This document shows, piece by piece, positions 22,976 to 33,993 of a DNA stretch of 64,000 nt. The position numbers and the translations under genes were made by a program. Source of the DNA: Odontocerum albicorne (Eukaryota > Arthropoda > Insecta > Trichoptera > Odontoceridae); contig OX463859.1 in NCBI GenBank assembly GCA_949825065.1, positions 22,089,847 to 22,153,846 on the forward strand. Reading direction: 5' to 3'. The notes beneath the pieces were generated by a model. The model was given only the letters and a program-made list of their open reading frames with translations. It made no database searches and was not told the DNA's origin. The stretch's first letter is position 1. The number at the start of each line of letters is the position of its first letter.

Positions 22976-23639
22976 ATGCGGGAAAGATAAATTTAAAATA
23001 TTTAAAAATAAATTTTGTACGTCTACGAGGTGTATTTACTATTTTTATTAGAAGGTTTAAATCCCGAATTTGAGCTAAACTAGCATTGAGTGTAATTGGG
23101 TGGCTATTCAGAATTCAAAACACATGTTCGCATGTCCAAATATCGGGAGACGTGCTTGGGGAAGGATCTGATTAATGCAAATGAAATGGTGATCTCTGTT
23201 TTCTTCTACTGGAAACACGTGGAATAATTGTATAATTGATGATCCAGATATGGGAATGAATGTATGATAAAAATACGTACAAAAGTCACTTTAAAACAAC
23301 GAAAGGTTCATAAAATATAAGACAATACACTCTTTTTAAAAACGAATTGACTTAACTCAATTGTTATATGTACTCAGATAAATTTTGAAAATATCTTTAA
23401 CGAAATTGAAAGAAATCCTCTGTTGCCACTACAGTTATTTGAGAATCAGTGACAGCGACACTTTTGCCGCAGTAACTGATTCGACATGAATTCTACACTT
23501 CCTGCGACAAAATTCGACCTTTTGCCATAGGAATTCCAAGAATTGGAAAATATTTACTATAAATAAAATCGAATGAGATTCTTCTGTTAACCAATAACAA
23601 AAGAATAACATACATTATACAAATACCATCACACCATGT
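22976..23639. other. Unassigned stretch
   Basis: No ORF, repeat or RNA gene recognised. Confidence 0.35.
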
Positions 23640-23860
23640 ATATGTTGGAGTAGGTAAAACGGATAGCCCTTTGCTGTCGTGCTATACTTATTCCGCATCT
23701 TCCGCACACATGCATATTTTCGTCCAGTTCCTTCTGTTTCTCTTAATATTTTCCTTAACTCCGTTAAAAAATCATTCATTTTGTCCAGCTATATTTTTCT
23801 CGGTCATCCGCTACCACGGTTCCTACTTATGCTTGTATTGTATATGTAATATTTGTTAAG
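23640..23860 (-). repeat. LINE fragment, antisense
   Basis: TTCATTTTGTCCAGCTATATTT and TCTCGGTCATCCGCTACC match the complement of the R-G-R-P and downstream W-x-D blocks of the (TATG)n LINE. Confidence 0.6.
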
Positions 23861-24717
23861 GAAGTTTTTCGTCACTCATATGTTTAGTATTTATTTAGTT
23901 TACATTTGATACAAGCTTAACCTAATCACATCAAATTACAAGAAAAAATGTATAATATATATCAAAGGTATGCTTAATAGCACAGGTGATTTTTACTTTA
24001 CGAGTTTCCGGATTGCTCCGGATGCTCTAAAGAGCTCAGCTCATGAATACGACACCGAAAATAATCTTAATTAACTATGGCGGAAACATTTGTCCAGTAC
24101 ATAAAAAAAATTGTCGATCAAATTTTTTTTTATGTACCGGTTTGCTTTTTTTCCTGTAAGCAATTTATATATGTATAATCAGATACCTAGATTTATTCTT
24201 TTACATAAGGAGTAATAATTGTTGATATGTGGGTACATTTCATATTCACAATACTCTGTGCCACAATGCTCTGAATGTATTTAGTACAGTGTTGTTACAA
24301 GTTTGTCTTGCCCTATATAAGAGCTGATAATGTGTCAGTTGATGGCCCGCTTTAAATAAACTTAACAATAATATCCAAGCATACCCATGAAAAACATATA
24401 TGTTTACATATATCAAAACCAACTCAATGTGCTCTTTTTCACTCTGTTTGATATATCATGTTTTAGCTCAAATTGATCCTTAATAATTGTATTTCTTGTC
24501 AGAATGGAAAAAAAGAGATGAAATGAAAGAAGAAAACATATCTGGACCATATTTTAGGTTATTTTAAGGGATCTTGAATTATTTAAATAGCGTTATCGGT
24601 CTCAATTAAGCAAATTCTTCAAAACCTGAGACAATATGATCAAGTTTTACCATAGATTTTCGTTAAAAAAAGCCCTTCTGACACAGCCCGCAAGAATCAG
24701 ATAGGTCACGTCTTTTT
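23861..24717. other. Unassigned stretch
   Basis: AT-rich, no element recognised. Confidence 0.35.
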
Positions 24718-24902
24718 TTTTAACCTGGCTAGTTTATTGCCATGTGGCAATCTCTTCCAACCAACCAGAAATATGTTTTTATAGGCCCTAAGTGTTAACC
24801 AGACTGGAATCCTATTTTAAAAAATCTGAGTTCCAGCGGGGATCGAACCCGCAACCTCCGGATCGGCAGACAAGTGTCTTACCACCAGGCCACGGAGGTC
24901 GT
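24718..24902 (-). repeat. SINE, best-preserved full copy
   Basis: Read on the minus strand: head GACCTCCGTGGCCTGGTGG (A box) and GCGGGTTCGATCCCCGCTGG (B box within a T-arm-like stem), then GATTCCAGTCTGG, TTTCTGGTTGGTTGGAAG and GATTGCCACATGGCAATAAA, ending near TAGCCAGGTT. By eye the head is closest to tRNA-Gly with a GCC-type anticodon region (CTGCC). The low divergence from the 29628 copy suggests a younger subfamily. Confidence 0.85.
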
Positions 24903-25179
24903 TTTTGTGTAAAAAGAAAGAATATTTCCCGTTTTATGGTCCCCTTTAAGGACTCTACCATTTCTCTTTGCATCATACTAATAAGAAACTTTTATTATAC
25001 GAGTACGCAAGTAATAAATAAGTACATGAAGAAATGGTAGTTTCATGAGTCTCTTAGCCATTATCTTAGAAAGTGCATTGAAATTTCGCTGAAGTTTCGA
25101 CATGAGACACTGCAACAGGTTGCATTTCTAATAAAATCTACCTTAAGGTACATAGATATATACACACATAAATGCCCCT

Positions 25180-25565
25180 AGCAAAATAGGCAGAAAAAAA
25201 CATATATCCACACTTCATATTTATTATTATTATTATTTGTGGATTAGACAACGAGAACAGATGTCCAAACTTTTATATTCAATCACAAAACTCATTTGAT
25301 TCACGTTCATATGTCTCAACATGCGTAATATTCTACTAAACATCTCGTTTTACCTTCTTTCAAAATCTGCTACACTTGATCCATCCACTTTTTTATTTAT
25401 TTACCTTTTCCAAGCACACCTTGCACTTCTGACTTGTATACTCGCTCAGTCATTCATTTGCTCCACATGTAAAAACCATCTTAACATTCTATTCTTCTCC
25501 TTACTCAAAACATTAATTTTATCTAAGCACTTTTGTCTTCATTCCGACTTCTTTCATAGGTTGTA
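25180..25565 (-). repeat. LINE fragment, antisense
   Basis: TTTTACCTTCTTTCAAAATC, GATCCATCCACTTTTTTATT, CACCTTGCACTTCTGACTTG and ACATGTAAAAACCATCTTAA are parallel to 47340-47700. They are complementary to the LINE C-terminal coding region. The ORF over it is a shadow. Confidence 0.55.
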
Positions 25566-26299
25566 AAAGTAAATTATAAAATGAACAGTGATCTCTCTAG
25601 CGGAAAAAAAATAATTGTAAATAAAATACATAATGCATCCATTAAAATAACTTCGCTTTTATATAAAAAAAATCTTCCTAATGAGTGCTTTGCCCTTGAC
25701 CATTTCTTCAATCCGGCATTGTTCTTTCTCATATTGTTTGTGGTCAATTATGTAAGAAGAACATTCCTCCGTAATGCCGGAACAATTGTCTCTGGTTAAT
25801 GCAGCCCATAATGAACTTCTTATCATAGATTATATAACATCAATGGCATTAAAGAAAGAAGAAATAGACGACCGATTTAGAGGTCAACGTTGGATAATTT
25901 CAATTCTCTAAGGTAAATAAAAAAATATAAAAAGCTGATTTCAAATTCAAATAAATTTCTTTGTGTTACGTCTGAAGGTTGAAAAATTGTACATTTTGTT
26001 CTAAATCGCAGAAATATAAATGCTAATATATTTCTTTTGGCCTGGTCTGGTCACTTAAATACGATACTCAAGTCTAGTTTTTTTCTACGATATCAGACAT
26101 TTGCGAGAGATAAAAGCTAGAAAATAACATTGGGGCTCTTTTTTCTATGATGAGCTATAAAAGGGAAATTTTATCTTTAATATGAAAATTGTTCATAGTT
26201 TTTCTTCTCTTAATGCGTTCATTGCACTATCAAAAATAGGTCAGAATAAAATTTGTATAAATAGATCTAAATTTAATGTTTTAAAAGGCAAATGTATCA
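25566..26299. other. Unassigned stretch
   Basis: One plus-strand ORF (25581-25799) without a motif. Confidence 0.3.
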
Positions 26300-27310
26300 T
26301 AGTGGGGAGTCGAGTCAAAAGTAGTAAAAAATACTGATTCTTCTTTTCATGTCAACGCACTATTCACCTCGAATTTTGACACCTGTACATCACTATGTGT
26401 TCCCAGAATCCCCCTTTGGTGCAAGACACTAAGCATCTCGTGTACTTCAATAAGTGTTGCATAGATTATTTCTCACCGCAGATATAGAGTCAATTCATCA
26501 TGTAGGATCCCATTTGACACGTTATCCTCGGCTCTCTCAATTCATGTGTAGAACCTGTTAAGATATTTCCAGGTCCATCAGGGCAATTCAGGCAAATCGG
26601 GTGACAATTTTTCTACGAAAGAAAAAAATCACTTGCTGGAGCCCGATGTTCCTCTCCACTCCTTCATCCTTGCAATAATGGGTAGTTGTTCCAGATTCTT
26701 AGATGCCCATAATGAAGCTGAAACCTGATTTCAATCTAGGGGCTGGTGGTTATGTGGAGGATATGTGGCATCATTTAATTGGTTCCAATGATTCCAATAT
26801 CTGTACTGATTTTGAAGGGAGGAATCCCGTAGAGAAAGTGCACTTTCTTTAGTGGAATGGTCTGGTCTAAGACAACATGTGATCAGATGGCATGTATCAT
26901 TCAGTGTATTTAGCTGTTGTAGAAAAACACAATCCACTAATGTGATTAGGAAATTCGAAATTTTGGCGTATAATGGCGTGGAGCATTTTGCTGTTGATTA
27001 ACCTGGACCGAGGCATTTCGTGGCATGTATGTGTTTCTTGACATAACAAAGAAGAATATTATAAATACAACAACTCCCAATAAGAAAACTGAGCATTTTG
27101 CTGTTGCGTTAACACAATTTTTTAGAATGACTTGAAGTCGTTCTGGGTAGAGGATTTTGGTCTTAAGAACAGTTAAGTCCAACAAAGGTCATTCTCAGGT
27201 GTATGGTCTTCTTCTTCATTGTGTGCTAAATGCTGAGTGTTGCAGTCCTCTTTTATGTTCTGAACTCGGTGCACCACCTGTCTCCATCCCTTCTGGCCCT
27301 GGGTTACGAT
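26300..27310 (-). pseudogene. Unidentified decayed coding region with a membrane-anchor-like ORF
   Basis: More balanced base composition than its surroundings, and long minus-strand open stretches. The ORF at 26946-27185 has about 33 mostly polar residues, then a hydrophobic run (SVFLLGVVVFIIFFFV), then SRNTYMPRNASVQVNQQQ. That resembles the start of a type II membrane protein such as a Golgi enzyme. The next ORF (26731-26937) is in another frame and has no recognised fold. Upstream on the minus strand, at 27190-27310, V-V-H-R-V-Q-N-I-K-E-D-C resembles the end of a LINE ORF. It could be a pseudogene, an exon or a transposon relic. Confidence 0.3.
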
Positions 27311-28124
27311 AAAAATAATATTCTGTTAACTCCTTCACCAAAATTGACAAAAAGTAAAATAATCAAATGTGAAGTAAAAAAAATTATATAAATGCAATAA
27401 AGGAAAAACCGGACATAAGCCCTCACAAACACAAACTCAACATGTATATTAACAATACAAACCAAACCTGACGTGAAATTACTCATTTTTGGCATTTTCA
27501 TGATTGATGAGCTACGGCGTAAAACTGTTTTTAGCAAATGTCTATTGATATATTTGAATTGGAAAAGGTTTCGTGTATATCTAGCAGGAGTTTGGAAATT
27601 AATTTGAAGCCAGATATCAGGGATTTAAACGATTTGTAAATATCCTTATAAAGAAACATTAAACCATGTTTAGTTCTTCTTTAAGATATTGATATGGCTC
27701 AGAAAATTATTTTGTTGGAATGAATAAGATAGTCGACCGATTGTAGAGTAATTCTCCAATGTGCTTATTACGATCGATTTGTAAAGAGCTTGTAATGTAC
27801 AACAGATGCTTTCCTAAAAGTTTCACCAACTCTCAAGTCAAACCCCAATATCTTTTTATATATATTAAATTTATGTAAGGCCACATACTGAGTTTTGGCC
27901 TTTCTTTTATAATAGTGCTATTAGTTCCCCCCGCAAATTGACGATCTGCGTTCGACTTTTTTCCTGAAACATTGGCCAAAAATCTGTTCGATTTAGCCAA
28001 ATCCATCAAAATTTTATAAATATTCACTAGAAAACACCTATTTTAATTACTTTACGTGGTAAAATTTAACTTTAAGAATGATTTATTAAATAGAAATCAT
28101 GAAAAATAATACTGTTACATATAT
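27311..28124. other. Unassigned stretch
   Basis: Two minus-strand ORFs without recognised motifs (27304-27537, 27833-28027). Confidence 0.3.
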
Positions 28125-28350
28125 TATTTATAGTTAAGGCACTAACATTGTGGAGGTTTAAAGACATCGTAATTTGTTTTGTCCAACACTGTTTATTCCA
28201 TTTTTGTAAGGGTATAACCCTGCTGGTTTCAAGGCTTTCACCTCACCATCAGGGGATCACAAACAAAACTCTCAAGTTTGTGCTAGAGATAACGGGTAGG
28301 GTTATACCGTTACAAAAAGTGGAATAAACAGTGTTTGATAAAACACATTA
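28125..28350 (-). repeat. Penelope-like terminus, foldback form with hammerhead-like core
   Basis: Arms of about 50 bp: ACACTGTTTATTCCATTTTT with GTAAGGGTATAACCCT on the left, and AGGGTTATACCGTTAC with AAAAAGTGGAATAAACAGTG on the right. The interior, on the minus strand, holds CACAAAC...GTTTGTG (a small hairpin), then CTGATGGTGAGG...GCCTTGAAACC. GCACTAACATTGTGGAGGTTT precedes it. Same family as the GIY-YIG element at 61.8-62.6 kb. Confidence 0.75.
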
Positions 28351-29627
28351 CAATTACTGTTACATTGTTGTACAGTTTGTGTCAATAAAAATAATTCAAA
28401 ACAAGCAAATGATAATCACTTTTTGTATGCGGTTGAATAAGTTTATTATTTTTTACATGTGATGTGCGTTTAAAGTGAGTGGAAAAAATAAACAGTTCGC
28501 GTGTGTCGTAAATAGATCTATTTATATTCGAGAAAGTGGAATATGATACAATGATGGATTTCTCTTAACAAGATGGACTTAGATTCGCTATCTAGTTAGT
28601 TCAAATGGAATGCGACCACTGGAAGTCATTGGTCTACGAGTTGTTGAGACATATGAGAACCCTTGAAAATCAGAGCTGACAGACTTGAAACCATTTGGAT
28701 ACTATGTTTAATAAATTAATTATGACCGGGCGTTTTTCGTTGCTGGTATTGCAATATTATTATAATAAAACACTTCTTAGAGTCTAGTACGCCACTGTGC
28801 TTAAAGATTTTCTATTGATTTTTTGGTAAAAATAGTACTAAATTCACGTTTCAGCATGTTATGTGAACTACTGTCCAAAAATACACGAGTCAAGATTGGT
28901 TTATTTTAAAGCACCTACCAAAGGTTGATCTCATCTAATTACCCTTCATATAAGCAAAATTTAAGATAAGGCGTGAAATCAAAATAGGCCTTGATAATAC
29001 TCGTATTCAGAGAAGGTGAAATTTATTTACAAAACAAATAAAGCCTCTCTCTTGCTGATGTTTTTGAACAATGAAGTCATTGTGATGTTATAACCAACGG
29101 ATTCCGATGTTGGAATGGAATCTTGGGAATCTAGTCCATTAGATTATTTATAGTAAATTATGGAATGTACATTATTGTGAAGTTTATTTATCAGCGTAAA
29201 AAATACTACAATTCCCCTATTGATTAGTATAAATTTGATGTTGAACGATGATAAGTAATAAATACAACAATTGATTAATATTAGAAAGCAGAATTTCATC
29301 TCTTGGTGTCATCGTATCTCAAATACTGTGGTATTACGCTAAGAAAGAGGTCTTAAATACCATTAAATGCTGAAAGATTGTCTATCTGAGTAATATATAA
29401 AGAGGAAAAAATAAGGGAAGGGACGGCACCTGTCTAGGTTACGTAACATTCCCAAATGGACAGGTTATTTAGGCAGTTAAGAAGCTGTTTCGTGCCACTA
29501 AACACATTGATTTTTTCTTTAATGTGATCACCAACCTTAGGAGGACCGGAAACGGCACTTGAAAAAGAAGAATATAATTTGTACGATGAAGTACTAAAAT
29601 AAATATACTCGAATCAAACAGAACCAC
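28351..29627. other. Unassigned stretch
   Basis: AT-rich, no ORF above 60 codons outside the shadow of the SINE at 29.6 kb, and no repeat family recognised. Confidence 0.35.
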
Positions 29628-29816
29628 GACGACCTCCGTGGTCTGGTGGTAAGAAACTTGTCTGCCGATCCGGAGGTTTGCGGGTTCGATTCCCGCTGGA
29701 ACCCAATTTTTTTTAAATATGATTCTAGTCTGATTAACACTTAGGGCATATAAACACATTTTTCTGGTTGGTTGGAAGAGATTTCCACATGGCAACAAAC
29801 TCTCCAGGTTAAAAAA
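29628..29816 (+). repeat. SINE, well-preserved copy
   Basis: Head GACCTCCGTGGTCTGGTGG, CTTGTCTGCCGATCC and GCGGGTTCGATTCCCGC. Body GATTCTAGTCTGATTAACAC and TTTCTGGTTGGTTGGAAG, GATTTCCACATGGCAACAAA. The tail is cut short at CTCCAGGTT and runs into an A-tract and the next SINE. Confidence 0.85.
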
Positions 29817-30025
29817 AACTCCTCTGTGGTTTGGCTGGAAACATGCTTGTCTCCTAATCGAGGTTTGGTGAGTTCAATTCCAGTTGGAACCCTGATTTTT
29901 TTAAAAAGGATTCTAGTCTGATTTTCACTGAAGGCCTCTGACATTTTCCTGGTGTGCTGGAAAATATTGCCACATAGCAATAAGCCCGCCAGGTTGTACT
30001 GTATACAACGAAAGTGTTCCTGATA
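29817..30025 (+). repeat. SINE, tandem second copy
   Basis: Begins CTCCTCTGTGGTTTGGCTGG, with B-box-like GAGTTCAATTCCAG, body GATTCTAGTCTGATTTTCAC and full tail CAATAAGCCCGCCAGGTTG, TACTGTATACAACGAAAGTG. It follows the previous SINE directly, head to tail. Confidence 0.85.
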
Positions 30026-30109
30026 TAAATATTGTTGAAATCACTGGACGATTTTCTTATTTGCACTCGTATCAAACGTATTTGCATTTATATACTGAGG
30101 CGTTGTATA

Positions 30110-30530
30110 CAAACATATTTATCATCACGACATTTCCTTGTCGGGGTAGGCAGATAGAAAAGAGTATCACACATTCCTGTTGCAACACACATCCATACAC
30201 AATATCTTACGACTTCTCTGATTTTCTATTTTCTTTCTTTAAAAATATCTATCACTTAATACAATCACACTTTCCTTTGACTTCTTTTTCCAGCCCTCCT
30301 ACTCATATTTGGACTGTTTATATGTTTTGTTGGTATTTCTTCATTTATTCGTTCTACATGGCCAAGCAAGTTCTGAGTGCTCTTCTTCATCTTACTCAAC
30401 CTATCAGTCACATTCGTTCCTAACCACTTCCTTTACTATTCGCATTCTACAATATTTATTCAGCTCATATGCTTTTTAATGTCTACATTTCACTCCCATA
30501 TATCAAAGTTACGTTTTAGCACATTCACGT
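30110..30530 (-). repeat. LINE 3' end, antisense, fairly well preserved
   Basis: From the left: the tail region (GATAAATATG-type complement), then ACATTTCCTTGTCGGGGTAG (complement of the Y-P-x-G-K end), TTTCTTTCTTTAAAAATATC (I-L-K-K-G), and onward to the R-W-F-G-H-V and upstream blocks. The plus-strand ORF of 120 codons is a shadow of it. Confidence 0.75.
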
Positions 30531-30559
30531 CCAATTAGAAACAATAACTACTGAATATA

Positions 30560-30815
30560 TACAGGTTGGTTTACGTGCCAGAGAAAGTGCAGTTACGCGT
30601 AGTTAGCACTTTGGACAATGAGTTAGGACGTGCGCAGTGCACGAGCCGAAACGTGCGCTGACTCGTTCCGGACTATTTAGTACGCTAGTGCGCTGGTTCT
30701 GTAGTACGTGCGGCGCGGCGCGGCGCGCAGGCACCGTGCGGTGAGCGTTGGGTGGACCGGGTGCGAGCTGCGGCCGCCTGTTTGTTTAGTTGTTCTGGAG
30801 GGGAGACGGTAATCA
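30560..30815. other. GC-rich island beside a mariner-like terminal repeat
   Basis: Begins ATACAGGTTGGTTTACGTG, which resembles the mariner-like end at 31104, then becomes strongly G+C and CpG rich (TGCGGCGCGGCGCGGCGCGC around 30710). It stops abruptly near GGGAGACGG at 30808. No ORF, no TATA box and no known motif recognised. Could be an inserted element, a promoter-like fragment or part of another transposon. Confidence 0.6.
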
Positions 30816-30824
30816 TGTCATTTG

Positions 30825-31100
30825 GAAAATTAATAGAGTTAAACAATAAAATGTGAAGTAAAACAGTTCAATATAATATAATGTGAAACACAATGATACA
30901 ATAAATGTTAAGTGAACCGAAAAAATACAATACAGTATAAAACATAACGATACAATACCATTTGTAACGCAACTACATAAATCAATGTGAAAAGAAACGG
31001 TACAATACAATGTCTAAGAATGAATACAATAAAAAACGATGTGAAATGAAACAATGCAATACTATAAAGTGCAATATGAAATAAAATTAAACAATACAGA
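30825..31100. repeat. Degenerate tandem repeat, about 25-35-bp units
   Basis: Variants of AATGTGAAAYGAAACAATAC-type sequence follow one another about ten times with indels, for example at 30848, 30890, 30985 and 31050. Strongly purine-biased on the plus strand. Confidence 0.6.
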
Positions 31101-31103
31101 AAA

Positions 31104-32165
31104 TATACAGGTTGCGTTTTATGTTCCAGGCCGATTTTGTTTTGCCGTCATTTTGATTTGGCTATTATTTGTCAATTCATATTTGACAATCGTGGAGAAT
31201 GGTCAATAACAATTTAATATGGAGCTTCTAACTTCGCAACAACGTGTTGAAGTTATTAAAACATTTTATTTAATAGTTGTTCAATTGTGAACACGCGAAG
31301 AAAATTGCATGTTTTTTTTATTTAAATCATGTGCCAAGCAAGTCAACCATTCAGCGTGTAATGAATAATTTTGAAAATTTGCATACACTGGAAGATAAAA
31401 CAAAGACTGGGCGACAATGTAACATACGTACGCCAGAAAATATTGATGCAGTGAAGCAGTGCTGGTGAACGTTCGTGCACCTCTCATCGACGCCTTGCAC
31501 AAGAATTGGGAATGTTTTGTTGAAAATTATCAAAAAAGATTCGCATTTTTATCCGTATAAAATTCAATTAACACAAGAGCTATAGGAAAATGAATATAAA
31601 CGGCGGCAAAATTGGAGTGCTCGAGTGTTACAGGTCGATATAGACGAACACCATTTTTGGCAAAAAATTATCATGAGCGATGAAGCACATTTCGACTTGG
31701 CTGGCTTTGTAAGTAAACAGAATAGCCGCTATTGGGGCCCTGAAAATCCTCAATTAATACACCAACGACCATTACACCCTCGTAGAGTGACTGTATGGTG
31801 CGCCATTTGGGCCGGCGGCATCATTGGCCCATATTCCTTTGAGGATGCTAGAGGCAATGCTGTAACAGTTACTGGTGATCGCTATCGTGACATGTTGGTA
31901 AACTTTCTTGTGCTCGAATTGAATCAATTGGGCCTACAGCACGTGTGGTTTCAACAAAACGGTGCCACATCACACACAGCTCGTGCTACGATACAAATTT
32001 TGCGAGAAATGTTTCCCGGACGAATAATGTCAAAAAGTGGTGATATCGACTGGCCCCTACGATCCCCCGATTTGACCGTCCCGATTATTTCCTATGAGGG
32101 TACTTGAAAGAAAAGGTGTACACCAACAAACCAACCACAATCCCGATATTAATATTTCCTAAAAT
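31104..32165 (+). pseudogene. Mariner-like (IS630-Tc1-mariner) transposase, dead
   Basis: Left end ACAGGTTGCGTTTTATG. A start at 31219 gives ELLTSQQRVEVIKTFYL, then a stop. An N-terminal helix-turn-helix block (PSKSTIQRVMNNFE, then RTPENIDAVKQ) is open at 31277-31468. The catalytic part is open at 31625-32107: IIMSDEAHF (first Asp), YWGPENPQ, RVTVWCAIWAGG, HVWFQQNGATSHTA and SPDLT (third Asp). The second catalytic Asp of WFQQDG is Asn here. A frameshift follows SPDLT, and the Trp of the YFLWG block is a stop codon. The right end is not visible, so the copy is 3'-truncated. Confidence 0.85.
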
Positions 32166-32204
32166 TGAAGCAAACCACAATAAAATGGAGTTGAAACAAA
32201 TGAA

Positions 32205-32490
32205 AACATTTCGTATACTCCACAAATAATTTCACCCCTTCTTAACGAGTCCGCAGATATTATGCCACAATTCGCGAACTGTAGGAGTAAAAACTTCAAT
32301 GAAATTGTGGAAATTTCTTAAAAAATGTAGTCATAATTTTTATCGCTGAAGTTTCCCTCCACTTAGTTATTGAATAAACTTCCAAATATATAATCTTCGT
32401 GTTGGTATTAATAAATTAAGATGTTATTGAGGTTATTTAAACAAATTAATTGGAAACACCATAATATTTGTCAAATAGCTGTGTAAATAA
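32205..32490 (+). repeat. Interspersed repeat R4, copy 1
   Basis: A 280-bp segment matched in the same orientation and order at 40190-40455. Shared blocks include AAAAACTTCAATGAAATTG, TGGAAATTTCTTA and TATTAATAAAT. No coding capacity. It directly follows the broken mariner end. Confidence 0.7.
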
Positions 32491-33164
32491 ATAGATGTAA
32501 AACGTGTCGGAAATATTAACAAATGTCTAGCAGAAGCTCACTACAGTTTATAGGAAATGCCCCGTGGAAGCAACCATGGTCTTAATAGCATGGTTCCGCT
32601 GTATCTGAAGGTCCAGCATTGCGCCACGATTACCTTATACCGGTAAGAGTCAGCCCACGACGATATGTAACATTTGCCTTCTCCCCCTGGCAAGTAAGAT
32701 TCCTCGCAGGATTCTTAAAACCTACCTAAAGGGTCAAATTGTCAACTTGGGAGACAAAAGTTTAATTTTATCCTTGAATAAGGGTACGTTTCGGCTCCCA
32801 GTGGGCTTAATTACGATATTGAACTTCATTTTTTTTCTCTGGCCATGATAGCTTAAATGGTGTTTTTTTTTAGCTTCAGAGGTTTCACCCGAAGATTCGC
32901 TTACCGTGACTGAAGACAATATTGTCTTCGCCATGCTTTTCAATGTGTCCTAAACATTAATTCGGATACATTAATGAGTACCATATGAAAAAAAACGTTC
33001 GTATAATATCCCTCAACACACCTAAATTGATAATACGGACATGTTGAATAGTGTGCCTATGGATTAAGAACTACTGGAGAATGCAAGTAACTGACCGTAC
33101 GTTGTAAAATACTACCACGCATGGCTAGGCAACAATACTTGCACACGTCTAGCGCGTGCGAATA
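32491..33164. other. Unassigned stretch
   Basis: A minus-strand ORF at 32734-32943 has Ser-rich and Lys-rich segments but no recognised family. Confidence 0.3.
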
Positions 33165-33265
33165 TTGTTTGTCGGACTGGAATATTTTAATTTTTTTTAG
33201 GGAATCCAACCCGAAACCTCGGGATGAACAATCAGCATTTACAACAACTAAACCACATACGTCAT
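33165..33265 (-). repeat. SINE head, antisense
   Basis: Complement of a tRNA-like head (GGAATCCAACCCGAAACC, B box) with AACAACTAAACCACATACG (A-box side) and the start of the body (TGTCGGACTGGAATATT). Confidence 0.65.
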
Positions 33266-33324
33266 CATATTTTTGCCATTCATGTACGAGTATTTCTATT
33301 GTTTAATATATTATCTCCATGTAC

Positions 33325-33490
33325 TTGTTAGAAAGACTCTTGATATCCATCCTGAGATTTCGGGTTCAATTCCTCATGGCACCAAAAAAAGGGGGCCAAG
33401 TCTGTTTGTGTACACAGTAATACGAGTACATAATGTATCTGGAGAGCTTATAACTATACTGATATTTCCTTCCAACCAGCACATCGGATA
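33325..33490 (+). repeat. SINE, sense, rearranged
   Basis: Head part TTTCGGGTTCAATTCCTC and body start GGCCAAGTCTGTTTGTGT. The end is replaced by sequence containing CTTCCAACCAGCACATC, which is in antisense orientation. A chimera or an inverted pair. Confidence 0.5.
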
Positions 33491-33993
33491 AGTTAAGTTG
33501 TTTGAATCCATAACATATTTAAAAAAATGTATATTCCTTATAAGTTAAGTAAAAAAGCATTTAAATTGCTAATTCCTAAATAAAACCGGTAGAAAAAGAG
33601 GGAAGAAATTCTTTCAAGAATAAGGAAGGCAAGACAAAGAAAAACGTTCAATTCTCTCTTGAACGTAAAGACGGATGGCACACACCTGATCTTGGAAATT
33701 CGGCCTATTAGACTAGAAATGTAGTGTGGTGTATTGGTATGCAAAGGAGTTTCTCATTGCCTGGTCGAAGAAGACACTCATTTTCACTATAAATTTGTTT
33801 GAGCTTCTAAGTACTCGTAAGTAATTTAAGATTTTTGTATTTTATTGGATATTTCAGAACGTAATAATCTTTTTTTTTCTCTTGAATGATTTTTAAAATA
33901 ATCCAATAATAATCAGCTATACTGTAGCGAGTTCCCTTCCTTTAAATTCTAAAATTACTTTTTCTCGAGTTAAACTTCAAGGTCTTCCCCAAT

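Noticed and set aside
24830..24902. Functional tRNA-Gly gene
   Set aside because: A and B boxes are good, but the acceptor stem does not pair and the sequence continues into a shared body and tail found in many copies: it is a SINE head.
30061..30423. 120-codon plus-strand ORF as a gene
   Set aside because: It is the shadow of the antisense LINE C-terminus on the other strand.
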